Source: Chryseobacterium oncorhynchi (GTDB taxonomy: Bacteria > Bacteroidota > Bacteroidia > Flavobacteriales > Weeksellaceae). Taken from it: a stretch of DNA of 64,000 bases. Position numbers and translations under genes: made by a program. Location of the stretch: positions 372,001-436,000 of the forward strand of contig NZ_PPEI02000004.1 of the NCBI RefSeq assembly GCF_002899895.1, read 5' to 3'. The notes beneath the pieces are model-generated. The model worked only from the letters and a program-made list of their open reading frames with translations. It did no database searches and was not told where the DNA came from. Position 1 is the first letter of the stretch; each line of letters starts with the position of its first letter. This document shows positions 1 to 8,156 of this stretch, piece by piece.

Positions 1-346
1 GATACATTTTGTAAGGCATTCTGTTCCAGGCATGTTTCACAAGATCAGCATTCTCTCCAAAATAGTAAATCAGGAGTTTATAGTAATCTGCATCTTCCCA
101 AATATCAGGTTTTATATAATCTTTCAGCTTCTCTGCTTCTTTTGAACCCAGAGTAATTGCCTGATAATAATTCGTCTTCCCCATTAAGAATAAACCTAAT
201 TCTGCTACTTCTTTCTTAAGCATGGGTTTATCCGGAAAAACCTGTGTAGACAAACCTTTCTCAGCTTGCTCTACCAGATCTTTTCTTAGTTTTTCGTAAT
301 AATTCTTGATTAATTTTTTCGATTCTAATTTTTTTGTGATTTCCAT
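1..346 (-). CDS. Partial hypothetical protein, N-terminal 115 residues visible
   Basis: An open frame begins at the ATG at 346 and runs off the left edge without a stop. The visible part starts MEITKKLESKKL and is rich in Lys, Glu, Leu and Tyr, with alternating charged and hydrophobic residues that suggest a soluble helical protein. No signal peptide or membrane segment is seen. It lies 26 bases downstream of the 373-807 gene on the same strand, so the two are probably co-transcribed. I do not recognise the family from this fragment. Confidence 0.7.
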   Translation of the reverse strand, partial: MEITKKLESKKLIKNYYEKLRKDLVEQAEKGLSTQVFPDKPMLKKEVAELGLFLMGKTNYYQAITLGSKEAEKLKDYIKPDIWEDADYYKLLIYYFGENADLVKHAWNRMPYKMY

Positions 347-372
347 GTATGTTATGACTTAGTATAGTTTGG

Positions 373-807
373 TTACCAATAGCTCCCTGCAAGAAATGTG
401 AGCCTAATAAATGTAAATGTATGTTTTAGCCCCAAATCTATGGTTTGGGTAAAGCTTTCAAGTTGTTCTTCATTGTAAAACACAGCAAACATACCATCTT
501 CAAAAGCCTGAATGGCATTTTCTTGTGCTTTTTGCGGGTCTGCTTTTTTGAGATTATAGATACTTCCAAAACCTAATTTACCAGTATCTGTGAGCAGATT
601 CAGGTAATTATCCTGCGGAATTTTAGCATAGTCTTCATCTTCCAGCTCAAAAGATTTTGTATTGAACTCATCTACTTGCTGTTGAACGATTAGTTTTAAT
701 AAATTTTCTAAGGTGATATTGGCCTCTTCGTAGGCGATCTCAATATTTTGTTCCGAAAGAACAGGGTGTTTCTTCCCCAACTGCTTTACAGTGACTTTTA
801 TTTCCAT
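373..807 (-). CDS. Hypothetical protein, 144 aa
   Basis: Complete frame of 144 residues starting MEIKVTVKQLGKK. It has no signal peptide and no membrane segment, is acidic in the middle (LEDEDYAKIPQD), and ends with an aromatic-rich tail. It is the first of two tightly spaced minus-strand genes; the second starts 26 bases downstream and is cut by the window edge. No catalytic motif was recognised and no function is assigned. The compact spacing suggests a two-gene or longer operon of unknown role. Confidence 0.75.
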   Translation of the reverse strand: MEIKVTVKQLGKKHPVLSEQNIEIAYEEANITLENLLKLIVQQQVDEFNTKSFELEDEDYAKIPQDNYLNLLTDTGKLGFGSIYNLKKADPQKAQENAIQAFEDGMFAVFYNEEQLESFTQTIDLGLKHTFTFIRLTFLAGSYW

Positions 808-1143
808 ATTTGAACTTAGTGTGACTAAATATAGTAAAATTTCGCCGTGCTATTGTATCAATTTGAGATTTTGTAATGAATATCAAGAAAAGGAGATGGA
901 ACTTTAAATATGAGTGGTAAAAAATATTATTAATATTATTTTTTGATTAAAATCATTTGATCATTAGATCCAATAGAAACAATTACCTCGCAACAGATAA
1001 TACCCTTTTTAGGTGCCGGCATGAGGAGTATGAGTAAATAGCGAGAAAAAGCTATTAAGAAAAAATAAAAAAGTGGGGGTTATTTTCTGATCGAAATAGA
1101 TGTAAAATAAAAAAGTACACTTTTAAAAAGTGTACTTTCTTTG
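808..1143. other. Gene-free stretch between the unknown operon and tRNA-His
   Basis: About 336 AT-rich bases with no plausible coding frame on either strand. It holds the tRNA terminator at 1112-1137 at its right end. No clear TAnnTTTG box was found in front of the 807 gene. I see nothing else in it. Confidence 0.6.
1112..1137 (-). terminator. Rho-independent terminator after tRNA-His
   Basis: Near-perfect inverted repeat AAAGTACACTTTT / AAAAGTGTACTTT just downstream of the tRNA on the minus strand, followed by a T-rich run on that strand. Confidence 0.7.
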
Positions 1144-1218
<75 letters not shown>

Positions 1219-1253
1219 GTTTTCTGAGTGCAAATATAGGACAATTTCCTCAA

Positions 1254-1973
1254 CTACCAAACAATTCCATCAAAATTTTTCAAAGAAATTAACTTCTCAG
1301 ACGTAAATCCCTCAGCATAAGTAACTCCCGATAACCGCCCTAAATCCTGAGCACGGTACGTTAAGCTTTCATAAAAGTCCTTTGTTGTAATTGGAGTTTC
1401 AGGTTCCTTAGAAGTTGGGTCATAAAATTGGGTTTTATAAGCCATACATGCTTCCAGTTTTTTATCCAGATGCTCTGATATGTCAATAACAAACTCAGGT
1501 TTGATGTCTTTCCACTGAATGTAATGAAAAACATGCTTCGGTCTCCATACCTCCTGAACTTCTCCATCCTCAGTCGTTTCAATTTTTCTCAGTCCGGACA
1601 AAAAGCACGCATCTGACACTAATTTCGCTCCTTTTGCATGGTCAGGATGTCTATCATCAATTGCATTAGCTAAGACGATTTCCGGGCGGTATTTGCGAAT
1701 CATTTTTACAATCCTCATTTGGTATTCTTCAGAATTTACCAAAAAGCCATCTTTCATTCCCAGATTTTCTCTTGCAGAGAGTCCCAGTATATGAGCAGCA
1801 TCTGCCGCTTCTGCTTTTCTTGTCTCATCCGTACCTCGTGTACCAAGTTCTCCTCTGGTAAGATCTACCACTACACATTTTTTACCCTCTGAAACCATTT
1901 TGGCAATAGTTCCTCCACATCCCAGCTCTACATCATCAGGGTGTGCTCCAAAAGCAAGTATATCAGTTTTCAT
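1254..1973 (-). CDS. bshB1: Bacillithiol biosynthesis deacetylase BshB1
   Basis: Member of the PIG-L / LmbE-like zinc deacetylase family, which in bacillithiol synthesis removes the acetyl group from GlcNAc-malate. The zinc motif HPDD is at residues 11-14 (FGAHPDDVELGCGG), and a second His/Asp cluster (DDRHPDHAKGA) lies near the middle. At 239 residues it fits BshB1. An upstream in-frame codon at 2009 would start inside the terminator hairpin of the neighbouring gene. The ATG at 1973 is preferred because a TATCTTTG promoter box (1979-1986, minus strand) lies only five bases before it, so the mRNA is probably leaderless. The gene points the same way as the TPR gene upstream but is separated from it by that terminator. 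Confidence 0.93.
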   Translation of the reverse strand: MKTDILAFGAHPDDVELGCGGTIAKMVSEGKKCVVVDLTRGELGTRGTDETRKAEAADAAHILGLSARENLGMKDGFLVNSEEYQMRIVKMIRKYRPEIVLANAIDDRHPDHAKGAKLVSDACFLSGLRKIETTEDGEVQEVWRPKHVFHYIQWKDIKPEFVIDISEHLDKKLEACMAYKTQFYDPTSKEPETPITTKDFYESLTYRAQDLGRLSGVTYAEGFTSEKLISLKNFDGIVW

Positions 1974-1978
1974 AGAAT

Positions 1979-1986
1979 CAAAGATA
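1979..1986 (-). promoter_or_regulatory. -7 box (TATCTTTG) of bshB1
   Basis: Matches the Bacteroidota TAnnTTTG consensus on the minus strand and ends five bases before the ATG at 1973. It excludes the longer start and implies a leaderless transcript. Confidence 0.65.
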
Positions 1987-1998
1987 AGTTTTAAATAA

Positions 1999-2028
1999 AA
2001 ACTTCCCAAACATTACGAATGGGAAGTT
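1999..2028 (-). terminator. Terminator after the TPR gene
   Basis: Inverted repeat AACTTCCC / GGGAAGTT with a 13-base loop, followed on the minus strand by a T-rich run. It closes the exbB-tonB-TPR gene series. Confidence 0.7.
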
Positions 2029-2054
2029 TTAATATCTATAATTTAAATTTTAAA

Positions 2055-3707
2055 TTACTTGTTGATCTCTGCATTTAATTTTACAGCATCCTGGTAAGTA
2101 GGATCTAACTGTAAAGATTTTGCAACATAATCTTTTGCTTTTGCAGCATCAGAATCTTTACTCATGTAAGCTACTGCGAAATAAGCATAAGCAAGAGTTT
2201 GCTTGTTAGCTTCCTGATCAGCAGGTTTTACTGTACTGATGAATTTCTCATAAGCTAATTTTGCAGCATCATTATTTCCTGCCTGTTGGTAAGAATACCC
2301 TTGGCTATAATATGCCGGAGCCCAATCAGGAAGAAGAGCTGACATTTTTTGCCATGTAAGAATTGCTCCATTCCAGTTTTTAACATCCTGATAAGCTGTA
2401 GCTAACTTAAATAAAGCATCAGAATCCTGAGCGTTAGCAGCAACTTGCTTCTTCAATCCTTCGATTGTAGGGTTGGTAGGTCCTTTGTCTACATCTGCTT
2501 GAGAAGCACCACCACCTCCTGCGATGTTAGCCAATTCAAGATCCCACTTCATCGTCTCATCTTTTGCAGCTTTTGCAATGGCAATTTTTTGTTGAGATTC
2601 AGTAGTTAAAGCAGATTTTTTAGCTGCATCTTTTTCGTCTTTAGCTAAACCAGCAGCAATAAGCCCTTGTAGACCTTGGTCAGCTGGCTGTACTCTTGTT
2701 TTTTCAGCTTGAGAAACGAAAGTATCCATATTTTGCTTTGCTTCTGCATAATTTTTATCAGCATAAGACTGATAAGCTCTTAATTTGAACTTGATAGGAT
2801 CTTCAATTTTATCAAAAATCTTATCTAATACAGTTTTAGAGTTTGCATAATCTTCATTAGTGAAGTATAATTTTGCAATTTCTAATTGAGTATATGGATC
2901 TTCATCAGCATATTTTGTATAGTTGATAAGGTCTTGTGTAGCCTTAGCATTTTGTTGATATCTGATATCATAACCAGCCAATGCTTTATATGCAGGAGCA
3001 TAAGTAGGGTCTACAGCAATAGCTTTATCCACACTTTCTTTAGCTTTTTGCCATACTTGAGCAGCCATCCATAGAGTAGCCATTCTTGTGTAAACAGAAG
3101 CTTTATTTTTAGCTAAAGGTAATGCTTTGTCATAAGCAGACATAGCCTCTCCTGGTGCTCTTTTTAGTCTGTAAGCATCTCCTAATGTATAATAGTAATG
3201 CGCAGGAACTCCTTTTTTCTCAGCTTTTTCAATAGCCTTAGTCAAGAATTGGATTGCAAGGTCAGGTGAACTGTTTTTTTCAAATAAAGTCAAAGCTTCA
3301 GCTGCTCTGAACAATACTTCAGCATCTTTTTCTCTAGAATCAGTTACCACTTTCTGAATTTCAGCAATAGCACTTTTGTCGCCTTTACTTAATTTAACAG
3401 CTGCTAAGCCAATTTTATTAAGATAACTTTTACCGTCAGCTGCTAATCCTTTGTTAAAGCTTTCTGTAGCCTTAGCATAATCCGGCTCTCCTTGTCTTAA
3501 GAAAGTATTTCCTAAATAGAAGTAGTTTTCAGCAGTAGGCTCTTTAGCGATCATATCAGTGAAGTTGGTTTTTGCCTGAGCAAATTTATCACTGTCTATA
3601 CTGTTAATACCATCCTGCAGTGTTTGTGCAGAGGCGAAACCGGTAAAAAATACCACGGCTGCTCCAAAAGCAATCTTTTTTACATTCATATTCATTATAT
3701 CTTTCAT
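2055..3707 (-). CDS. Exported tetratricopeptide-repeat protein, 550 aa
   Basis: Begins with a signal peptide (hydrophobic stretch ending GFASAQ) and then consists almost wholly of TPR-like helical pairs (for example AENYFYLGNTFLRQG, PAHYYYTLGDAYRLK, PAYYSQGYSYQQAG). A short Gly/Ala linker (IAGGGGASQAD) splits an N-terminal set of repeats from a C-terminal set. It is probably a periplasmic or outer-membrane scaffold. It is the last gene of the exbB-exbD-exbD-tonB-pstS-like series, 91 bases after the PstS-like gene, which hints at a partner role in energised envelope transport. In-frame Met codons at residues 1, 5 and 7 are all possible starts; the residue-7 start (MNVKK) gives the cleanest signal peptide. 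Confidence 0.85.
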   Translation of the reverse strand: MKDIMNMNVKKIAFGAAVVFFTGFASAQTLQDGINSIDSDKFAQAKTNFTDMIAKEPTAENYFYLGNTFLRQGEPDYAKATESFNKGLAADGKSYLNKIGLAAVKLSKGDKSAIAEIQKVVTDSREKDAEVLFRAAEALTLFEKNSSPDLAIQFLTKAIEKAEKKGVPAHYYYTLGDAYRLKRAPGEAMSAYDKALPLAKNKASVYTRMATLWMAAQVWQKAKESVDKAIAVDPTYAPAYKALAGYDIRYQQNAKATQDLINYTKYADEDPYTQLEIAKLYFTNEDYANSKTVLDKIFDKIEDPIKFKLRAYQSYADKNYAEAKQNMDTFVSQAEKTRVQPADQGLQGLIAAGLAKDEKDAAKKSALTTESQQKIAIAKAAKDETMKWDLELANIAGGGGASQADVDKGPTNPTIEGLKKQVAANAQDSDALFKLATAYQDVKNWNGAILTWQKMSALLPDWAPAYYSQGYSYQQAGNNDAAKLAYEKFISTVKPADQEANKQTLAYAYFAVAYMSKDSDAAKAKDYVAKSLQLDPTYQDAVKLNAEINK

Positions 3708-3798
3708 TTTATATTTTCTAAATAATTGAGTTATATTCTACACAACTTTCAGACCAAAACATTTTTTTTAATGGGAATAAATTGTGAATTTAATAATT

Positions 3799-4671
3799 TT
3801 AACGCATTTGCACCTCTCTTTTATAGACGTTATACGGCTGTAAACCCTCTTTTTGAACAATTTTTTGCCCTAAGTGGGTGCATGAAAATCGTATAAAGCC
3901 ATTAGCTATATTGAAGTTTCCTTCGTTAATAAGGAAATAAAGTACTCTTGTGAATGGATACTCCATAGAACGAAGCCCCTCGAAGTTAGCAGTGTATGAT
4001 TTCCCTTTATCTACTACAGGAAGTACTTTCACCATCTCTCTAAGCTTCTCAGAAGTTTTATCATAGGGGCGGCTGAATGTATTAAGCCCTATAACCCCAA
4101 CTTTGCCAGGATATTTTCCTAGCTCCTCGATAATCTTCTGATTACCGGGAATAATGGAAAACTTAAGGTCTTTAGGTTGTTTTTTTAACTTCTCTGCAAC
4201 AAAGTTCAGATTACTTGAATTGGTTCCGTCAAAAATAAAATTCTTCTCGTCTGAAAGAAGTCCACTATTGATTTCATCTATTGAAATACTTTCTTTAGGG
4301 GATTCTTTTGGAACTACAAAAACAACAGCATCTGCTGCAAATTTAGCCGGAAGAAACTTGAGATCTGTTCTCTCTTCATAGGTTTTTATTTCTTCGGGAG
4401 TAAGGTTTCTGGACATTACAATCACTTTCGCATTTCCTTTCAATAAATCAAGAAGACCTAAATCTTCTTTTTTTGTCTCGACTTTAATGCGTGTCTCCGG
4501 ATAATTAATCATATAGCCGTCAGCTAATGCCTCTGTAACACTTTGAAAAGATTCGTCTGTAAAAATCGTAAGATCACCCTTGTGGTAGGAAGGAGATTTC
4601 TCCTCTTTTTTGCATCCTGCCAGTATAAATCCTATTACGAAGACAAGTGCAATTTTAAAACTATTCTTCAT
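3799..4671 (-). CDS. PstS-like phosphate substrate-binding lipoprotein
   Basis: 290 residues with a lipoprotein signal (FVIGFILAGC) and a type-II periplasmic binding fold of the PstS kind. In the mature part it opens with a DLTIFTDESFQ strand, and it keeps the phosphate-binding-protein style segment AADAVVFVVPKESP and the hinge IFDGTNSS. The start was moved to the ATG at 4671 because the longer frame adds residues without a signal and begins inside the neighbour. It overlaps the end of the small membrane-protein gene by 11 bases. No PstA/B/C permease genes lie nearby; the neighbours are TonB-system genes, so it may serve as a sensor or accessory binding protein rather than as part of an ABC importer. 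The ligand is inferred. Confidence 0.82.
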   Translation of the reverse strand: MKNSFKIALVFVIGFILAGCKKEEKSPSYHKGDLTIFTDESFQSVTEALADGYMINYPETRIKVETKKEDLGLLDLLKGNAKVIVMSRNLTPEEIKTYEERTDLKFLPAKFAADAVVFVVPKESPKESISIDEINSGLLSDEKNFIFDGTNSSNLNFVAEKLKKQPKDLKFSIIPGNQKIIEELGKYPGKVGVIGLNTFSRPYDKTSEKLREMVKVLPVVDKGKSYTANFEGLRSMEYPFTRVLYFLINEGNFNIANGFIRFSCTHLGQKIVQKEGLQPYNVYKREVQMR

Positions 4672-4858
4672 CTTTCGATTTTTTGATTTTAGAAACAGCT
4701 CTATAAATTCTAAATATACCATAAATAATTAAAAGAGCACCCAATGCATAAGCAATAGCAGGTTCTAAAATGGTAAAGAAGAATTTATAGGCAATCACTA
4801 CAATTCCTAAAACGATATAAAACAATCCCGTAACCAGGGATAACCAATTGAACATCAT
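4661..4858 (-). CDS. Small two-helix membrane protein
   Basis: About 65 residues (MMFNWLSLVTGLF onward) with two predicted transmembrane helices and a basic, Lys-rich cytoplasmic tail (SKIKKSKDEE). The longer frame starting at 4894 begins inside the palindromic terminator after tonB, so one of the tandem ATGs at 4858 or 4855 is preferred. Its last 11 bases overlap the PstS-like gene, indicating translational coupling. The family was not identified; it resembles short HdeD/DUF308-type membrane proteins only in topology. Confidence 0.7.
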   Translation of the reverse strand: MMFNWLSLVTGLFYIVLGIVVIAYKFFFTILEPAIAYALGALLIIYGIFRIYRAVSKIKKSKDEE

Positions 4859-4880
4859 GTAACAAAAATACAAAAAAAAT

Positions 4881-4908
4881 AAAAAGGGAAGCATATGCTT
4901 CCCTTTTT
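4881..4908. terminator. Palindromic terminator after tonB
   Basis: A perfect 28-base palindrome (GGGAAGCATATGCTTCCC flanked by five A and five T) between tonB and the small membrane-protein gene. It can act on either strand and may lower expression of the downstream PstS-like and TPR genes relative to the TonB genes. Confidence 0.75.
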
Positions 4909-4935
4909 ATTTATATTCTGAATAAATAAGTCTAA

Positions 4936-5775
4936 TTATTCAAAGTTCATAGTAAATGGTACGCTATAGTAAGATCTAACGCTTTCTCCATTTCTCTTAG
5001 CAGGAGTCCACTTTTTAAGTTTCTTAACTACACGTACAGCTTCACTGTTGAAGTCACCATTTGGAGATTTCTCTTCAATAGTAACCGCAGAAACAGTTCC
5101 GTCTCTTTCTACAACGAACTTAAGCTTAGCTTTAAGTGTACCTTCACCTCCTTCCATTAGGGAAGTATCGAAGTTATCTCCTAAGAATTTTCTCAATGAA
5201 CCCATACCTCCAGGATATTCTGCAGACTGGTCTACATCTTTGTAGATTTCGTTAGGATTATTCGCCTTCACTTCTACTGTGGTAGCTTTAGTACCTGTAG
5301 ATGGTGGTGGTGGTGGTGGCGTATAAGCCGGAGCTTTCACCCCTTCCTGATTATTCAAACCAGTTGTTGTTTCCAACTGCTTAGAAATTGGTGGAGGTGG
5401 AGTTTCAATTTTCGGAGCTTTTACAGGCTCAGGAACTACGTTCTGAATTACCTCAATTTTTTCCTCTTCTTTTGGAGGAGGTGGTGGAGGTGGTTCTTCT
5501 TCTTTAGGCTGCTCGATAATCGGATCTTCTTCGATAATATCTACTAAATCTGCCTTTACTTCTTGCTTAGGCGGAGCTGTAAGATTTTTAATCGTAAGAT
5601 AGATGAACGGAGACAAAGCTGCCAAAAGGAATAAAGCTGTACCGATGATAAAAGACTTTGTTAAAAGTCTCGGATACTGATGTCTAAGATCATAGGCACC
5701 ATATTCCTTGTTTCTATTTTCAAATACAATCTCGTCTAAAGTAAGATTCTGATTGTATACATTTTCATCTGCCAT
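4936..5775 (-). CDS. tonB: Energy transducer TonB
   Basis: 279 residues: a cytoplasmic N-terminus, one membrane helix at about 41-62 (SFIIGTALFLLAALSPFIYL), a long Pro/Glu-rich periplasmic spacer (about 85-165, with runs of six or seven prolines), and a C-terminal TonB domain (about 190-279) with the typical GEGTLKAKLKFVVERDG and SEAVRVVKKLKKWTPAKRNG segments. TonB passes the proton-motive energy gathered by ExbB/ExbD to outer-membrane TonB-dependent receptors. It lies directly after two exbD genes, 29 bases from the nearer one, in one operon. Confidence 0.95.
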   Translation of the reverse strand: MADENVYNQNLTLDEIVFENRNKEYGAYDLRHQYPRLLTKSFIIGTALFLLAALSPFIYLTIKNLTAPPKQEVKADLVDIIEEDPIIEQPKEEEPPPPPPPKEEEKIEVIQNVVPEPVKAPKIETPPPPISKQLETTTGLNNQEGVKAPAYTPPPPPPSTGTKATTVEVKANNPNEIYKDVDQSAEYPGGMGSLRKFLGDNFDTSLMEGGEGTLKAKLKFVVERDGTVSAVTIEEKSPNGDFNSEAVRVVKKLKKWTPAKRNGESVRSYYSVPFTMNFE

Positions 5776-5804
5776 AGATTAGATATAACAATTTTATGGT
5801 TAAA

Positions 5805-6371
5805 TTACTTTGTAGCAGCCGGTGCAGTAGCACCCCCTACTTTCTTCTCATAAATAGCTTTCTCCCAAGGTTTGATATCAGTAACACCGTACTGCTCACT
5901 TTTGGTAATTGCCATTTCATCAAGAATATCAACAAAGTTCTTATATACAGCATCGTCAGTTGGCTTAATGATCACGGTAAATTTCGTTTGATCTGCAGCT
6001 CTAGATTTTGCCTGCTGAATTACTTTTCTAATTCCCTCTCTATCAAGAGTAGTTTCCATAAGAGTTTGGTCATTCAAGGAAGTTGCATCCTGTTGGTGCC
6101 AAAATACTCTATTATTTTTTCCTAATAAGATAGAAATTGAGTTAGAAAGTTTAATTTCTGTTGGAGGTGGTTTTTGTTTATCATCTTTCGGTTTAGCCGG
6201 AAGACCCAAATCCATAACATTCGGTTTACTGAATGTAGTTGTGAACATAAAGAAGGTAATCAATAGAAAACCCAAGTCCACCATCGGAGTCATATCGACT
6301 CTGGTGTTTTGCTTCTTGGAACGGACCTTGCCGCCCTTGCCGCCTTTTTCTTGTACTTGTACTTCTGCCAT
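5805..6371 (-). CDS. exbD: ExbD biopolymer transport protein (first copy in operon)
   Basis: 188 residues with a basic N-terminus, a single membrane helix at about 30-46 carrying the family's conserved acidic residue Asp32 (DMTPMVDLGFLLITFF), and a periplasmic domain. It forms the proton channel with ExbB and powers TonB. It sits between a second exbD (11 bases upstream) and tonB. Its sequence is very close to the isolated exbD at 22276, including the helix, the NVMDLGLPAK segment and the VTDIKPWE C-terminal motif. Confidence 0.95.
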   Translation of the reverse strand: MAEVQVQEKGGKGGKVRSKKQNTRVDMTPMVDLGFLLITFFMFTTTFSKPNVMDLGLPAKPKDDKQKPPPTEIKLSNSISILLGKNNRVFWHQQDATSLNDQTLMETTLDREGIRKVIQQAKSRAADQTKFTVIIKPTDDAVYKNFVDILDEMAITKSEQYGVTDIKPWEKAIYEKKVGGATAPAATK

Positions 6372-6382
6372 TTCTATCGATA

Positions 6383-6991
6383 TTATTCGTTAGGTTTACC
6401 TTCTTGTGATGTAATCAACCAAAATTTAAGAAAATCAATATCTCTTAAACCCTCAAATAGACTTTTAACTTTAGGGTACTGAGTCGTAACGTCACCTTTA
6501 ATAGCTAACTTGTAGTCAGGGTTAACGCTTAAACTTTCTTTTACCCAGTCAATTAATTGCTTATTTGTACTGTCCATAGGAATACCTGTAGGACTCTTAT
6601 AATTTTTCTGCTCATCTCCAGACATATCCAAATAACCTTTAAGTTGGTTCATCGGAACTCCAATTGCCTGAACTTTCTGGAAAGCTGCTTTTTGATTATT
6701 GTCAAAAGTAATACCATACTTTTGTCCCATTTTATCTAAAAGAGCAACTCTTTCTGATGCGTTTTCTACTGGCTGGAAATAGAATTTTCCGTCCGGAGTA
6801 GCGTTGATAGTCATTAAACTAGCATCAGGAAGCAATTTTTCCGAAATTGAAGATGGCGGTTTGATCTGCTCCACATCAGGTTTTTTAAACTGAGTGGTCA
6901 AGATAAAGAACGTAAGAAGTAGGAACGCAACGTCACACATTGCGGTCATGTCCGTCACTACTCCATGTCTTTTTGGTTTGACTCTCGCCAT
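6383..6991 (-). CDS. exbD: ExbD biopolymer transport protein (second copy in operon)
   Basis: 202 residues with the ExbD architecture: short basic N-terminus, a membrane helix at about 18-34 with Asp20 (DMTAMCDVAFLLLTFF), and a periplasmic domain that differs from the other ExbD copy. Two divergent ExbD subunits in one operon is the usual arrangement in Bacteroidota and suggests a mixed ExbD pair in the complex. It lies 61 bases after exbB and 11 bases before the next exbD. Confidence 0.95.
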   Translation of the reverse strand: MARVKPKRHGVVTDMTAMCDVAFLLLTFFILTTQFKKPDVEQIKPPSSISEKLLPDASLMTINATPDGKFYFQPVENASERVALLDKMGQKYGITFDNNQKAAFQKVQAIGVPMNQLKGYLDMSGDEQKNYKSPTGIPMDSTNKQLIDWVKESLSVNPDYKLAIKGDVTTQYPKVKSLFEGLRDIDFLKFWLITSQEGKPNE

Positions 6992-7052
6992 TATTATAAA
7001 ATATTTTTAATTAAACTTCTTTTAATTGCTAATGCAAATTCCTTGCTAATTC

Positions 7053-7916
7053 TTAGTTGAATTCAGCGAAAGACTGCTGGATGCTCATAGAGATCTCGTC
7101 GATCTTATAAGTTAATCCATCAATTTTAGATGTAAAGAAGTTATAAAGAATAATAGCGATTGCAGAAGTACCAATACCTAATGCAGTGTTGATCAATGCT
7201 TCAGAGATACCTGTAGATAGAGCAGCAGCATCTGGAGTACCACCTCCTGAACCTAATGCAAAGAATGCCTTGATCATCCCGATTACCGTTCCTAGTAGTG
7301 CAATTAATGTTGCAACTGTACCTAAAGTAGAAAGGATCATCATGTTTTTCTCAAGCATTGGCATCTCAAGAGTAGTAGCTTCTTCGATAGCTTTGTTAAG
7401 CGCTACCATTTTCTGCTCTTTATTTAATGTATTATCGTGAGAAAGTGCTTTGTAAGTAGTAAGACCTTCTTTTACTACGTTACCTACAGAACCTTGTTGT
7501 CTGTCACATTCTTCGATAGCTTCGTCAATTTTGTTTTGGTTAAGTAAGCTTCTTACTTGTACTACGAAGTTGTCTAGGTTTCCTTTTCCAGCAGCTTTAC
7601 CAAGAACGAAATATCTTTCAAAAGAGAAAACAATTACCGTAATCATGAAAGTAATCAAGATTGGTACAATAATACCTCCTTTGTAGATAATACCTAAAAA
7701 CGATTCTGGATGAATGTCTTTTCCTTCAATACTTGAAAAAGCTACAGAACCACTTCCTAGTTTATCTGCATCTTTAAAGTTTCCTGGGCTCCCAAGAACG
7801 AATAAATAAATACATATCCCTATAGCAAATAGAATAGGAATAATAACAGCTGGATTTAAACCTCCTGCCTTTCTAGCAACTACTTGCTCATCATTTTTTG
7901 AAACATTCATTTCCAT
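7053..7916 (-). CDS. exbB: MotA/TolQ/ExbB proton channel protein
   Basis: 287 residues, with membrane helices at about 24-43, 80-102, 192-216 and 240-262 and a cytoplasmic loop between the second and third. The last two helices carry the family segments LIALLGTVIGMIKAF and ALINTALGIGTSAIAI. It is the pentameric channel subunit that couples proton flow to ExbD and TonB. It is the first gene of the operon; a TAATTTTG promoter box lies about 50 bases upstream (7967-7974). Confidence 0.95.
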   Translation of the reverse strand: MEMNVSKNDEQVVARKAGGLNPAVIIPILFAIGICIYLFVLGSPGNFKDADKLGSGSVAFSSIEGKDIHPESFLGIIYKGGIIVPILITFMITVIVFSFERYFVLGKAAGKGNLDNFVVQVRSLLNQNKIDEAIEECDRQQGSVGNVVKEGLTTYKALSHDNTLNKEQKMVALNKAIEEATTLEMPMLEKNMMILSTLGTVATLIALLGTVIGMIKAFFALGSGGGTPDAAALSTGISEALINTALGIGTSAIAIILYNFFTSKIDGLTYKIDEISMSIQQSFAEFN

Positions 7917-7966
7917 ATTTAACTAAATTATATTGTTTTAAAATTTTACAGGGTGTAAATTAAAGG

Positions 7967-7974
7967 CAAAATTA
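7967..7974 (-). promoter_or_regulatory. -7 box (TAATTTTG) of the exbB operon
   Basis: TAnnTTTG match on the minus strand about 50 bases before the exbB ATG. The 240-base gap to leuS contains no coding frame. Confidence 0.5.
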
Positions 7975-8156
7975 ATTAAAATGCAAGAGTCTTAATTAAA
8001 CATTTTGCTTTTTTTTGATAAAGAAAATTTAATACGATTTCGATATAATAATTATTCTTAAATATTTTATTTATTTTTCCCAAATTTAACATTTGAATTA
8101 AAAAATCATAAAAATAAGACACCCATTTTTTTTAATTTCCCAATGTTAATTTTTTT

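Noticed and set aside
1974-2009. Longer start for bshB1
   Set aside because: It begins within the terminator hairpin of the TPR gene and spans the promoter box; the ATG at 1973 gives the normal family length.
4859-4894. Longer start for the small membrane protein
   Set aside because: The ATG at 4894 lies in the terminator palindrome after tonB.
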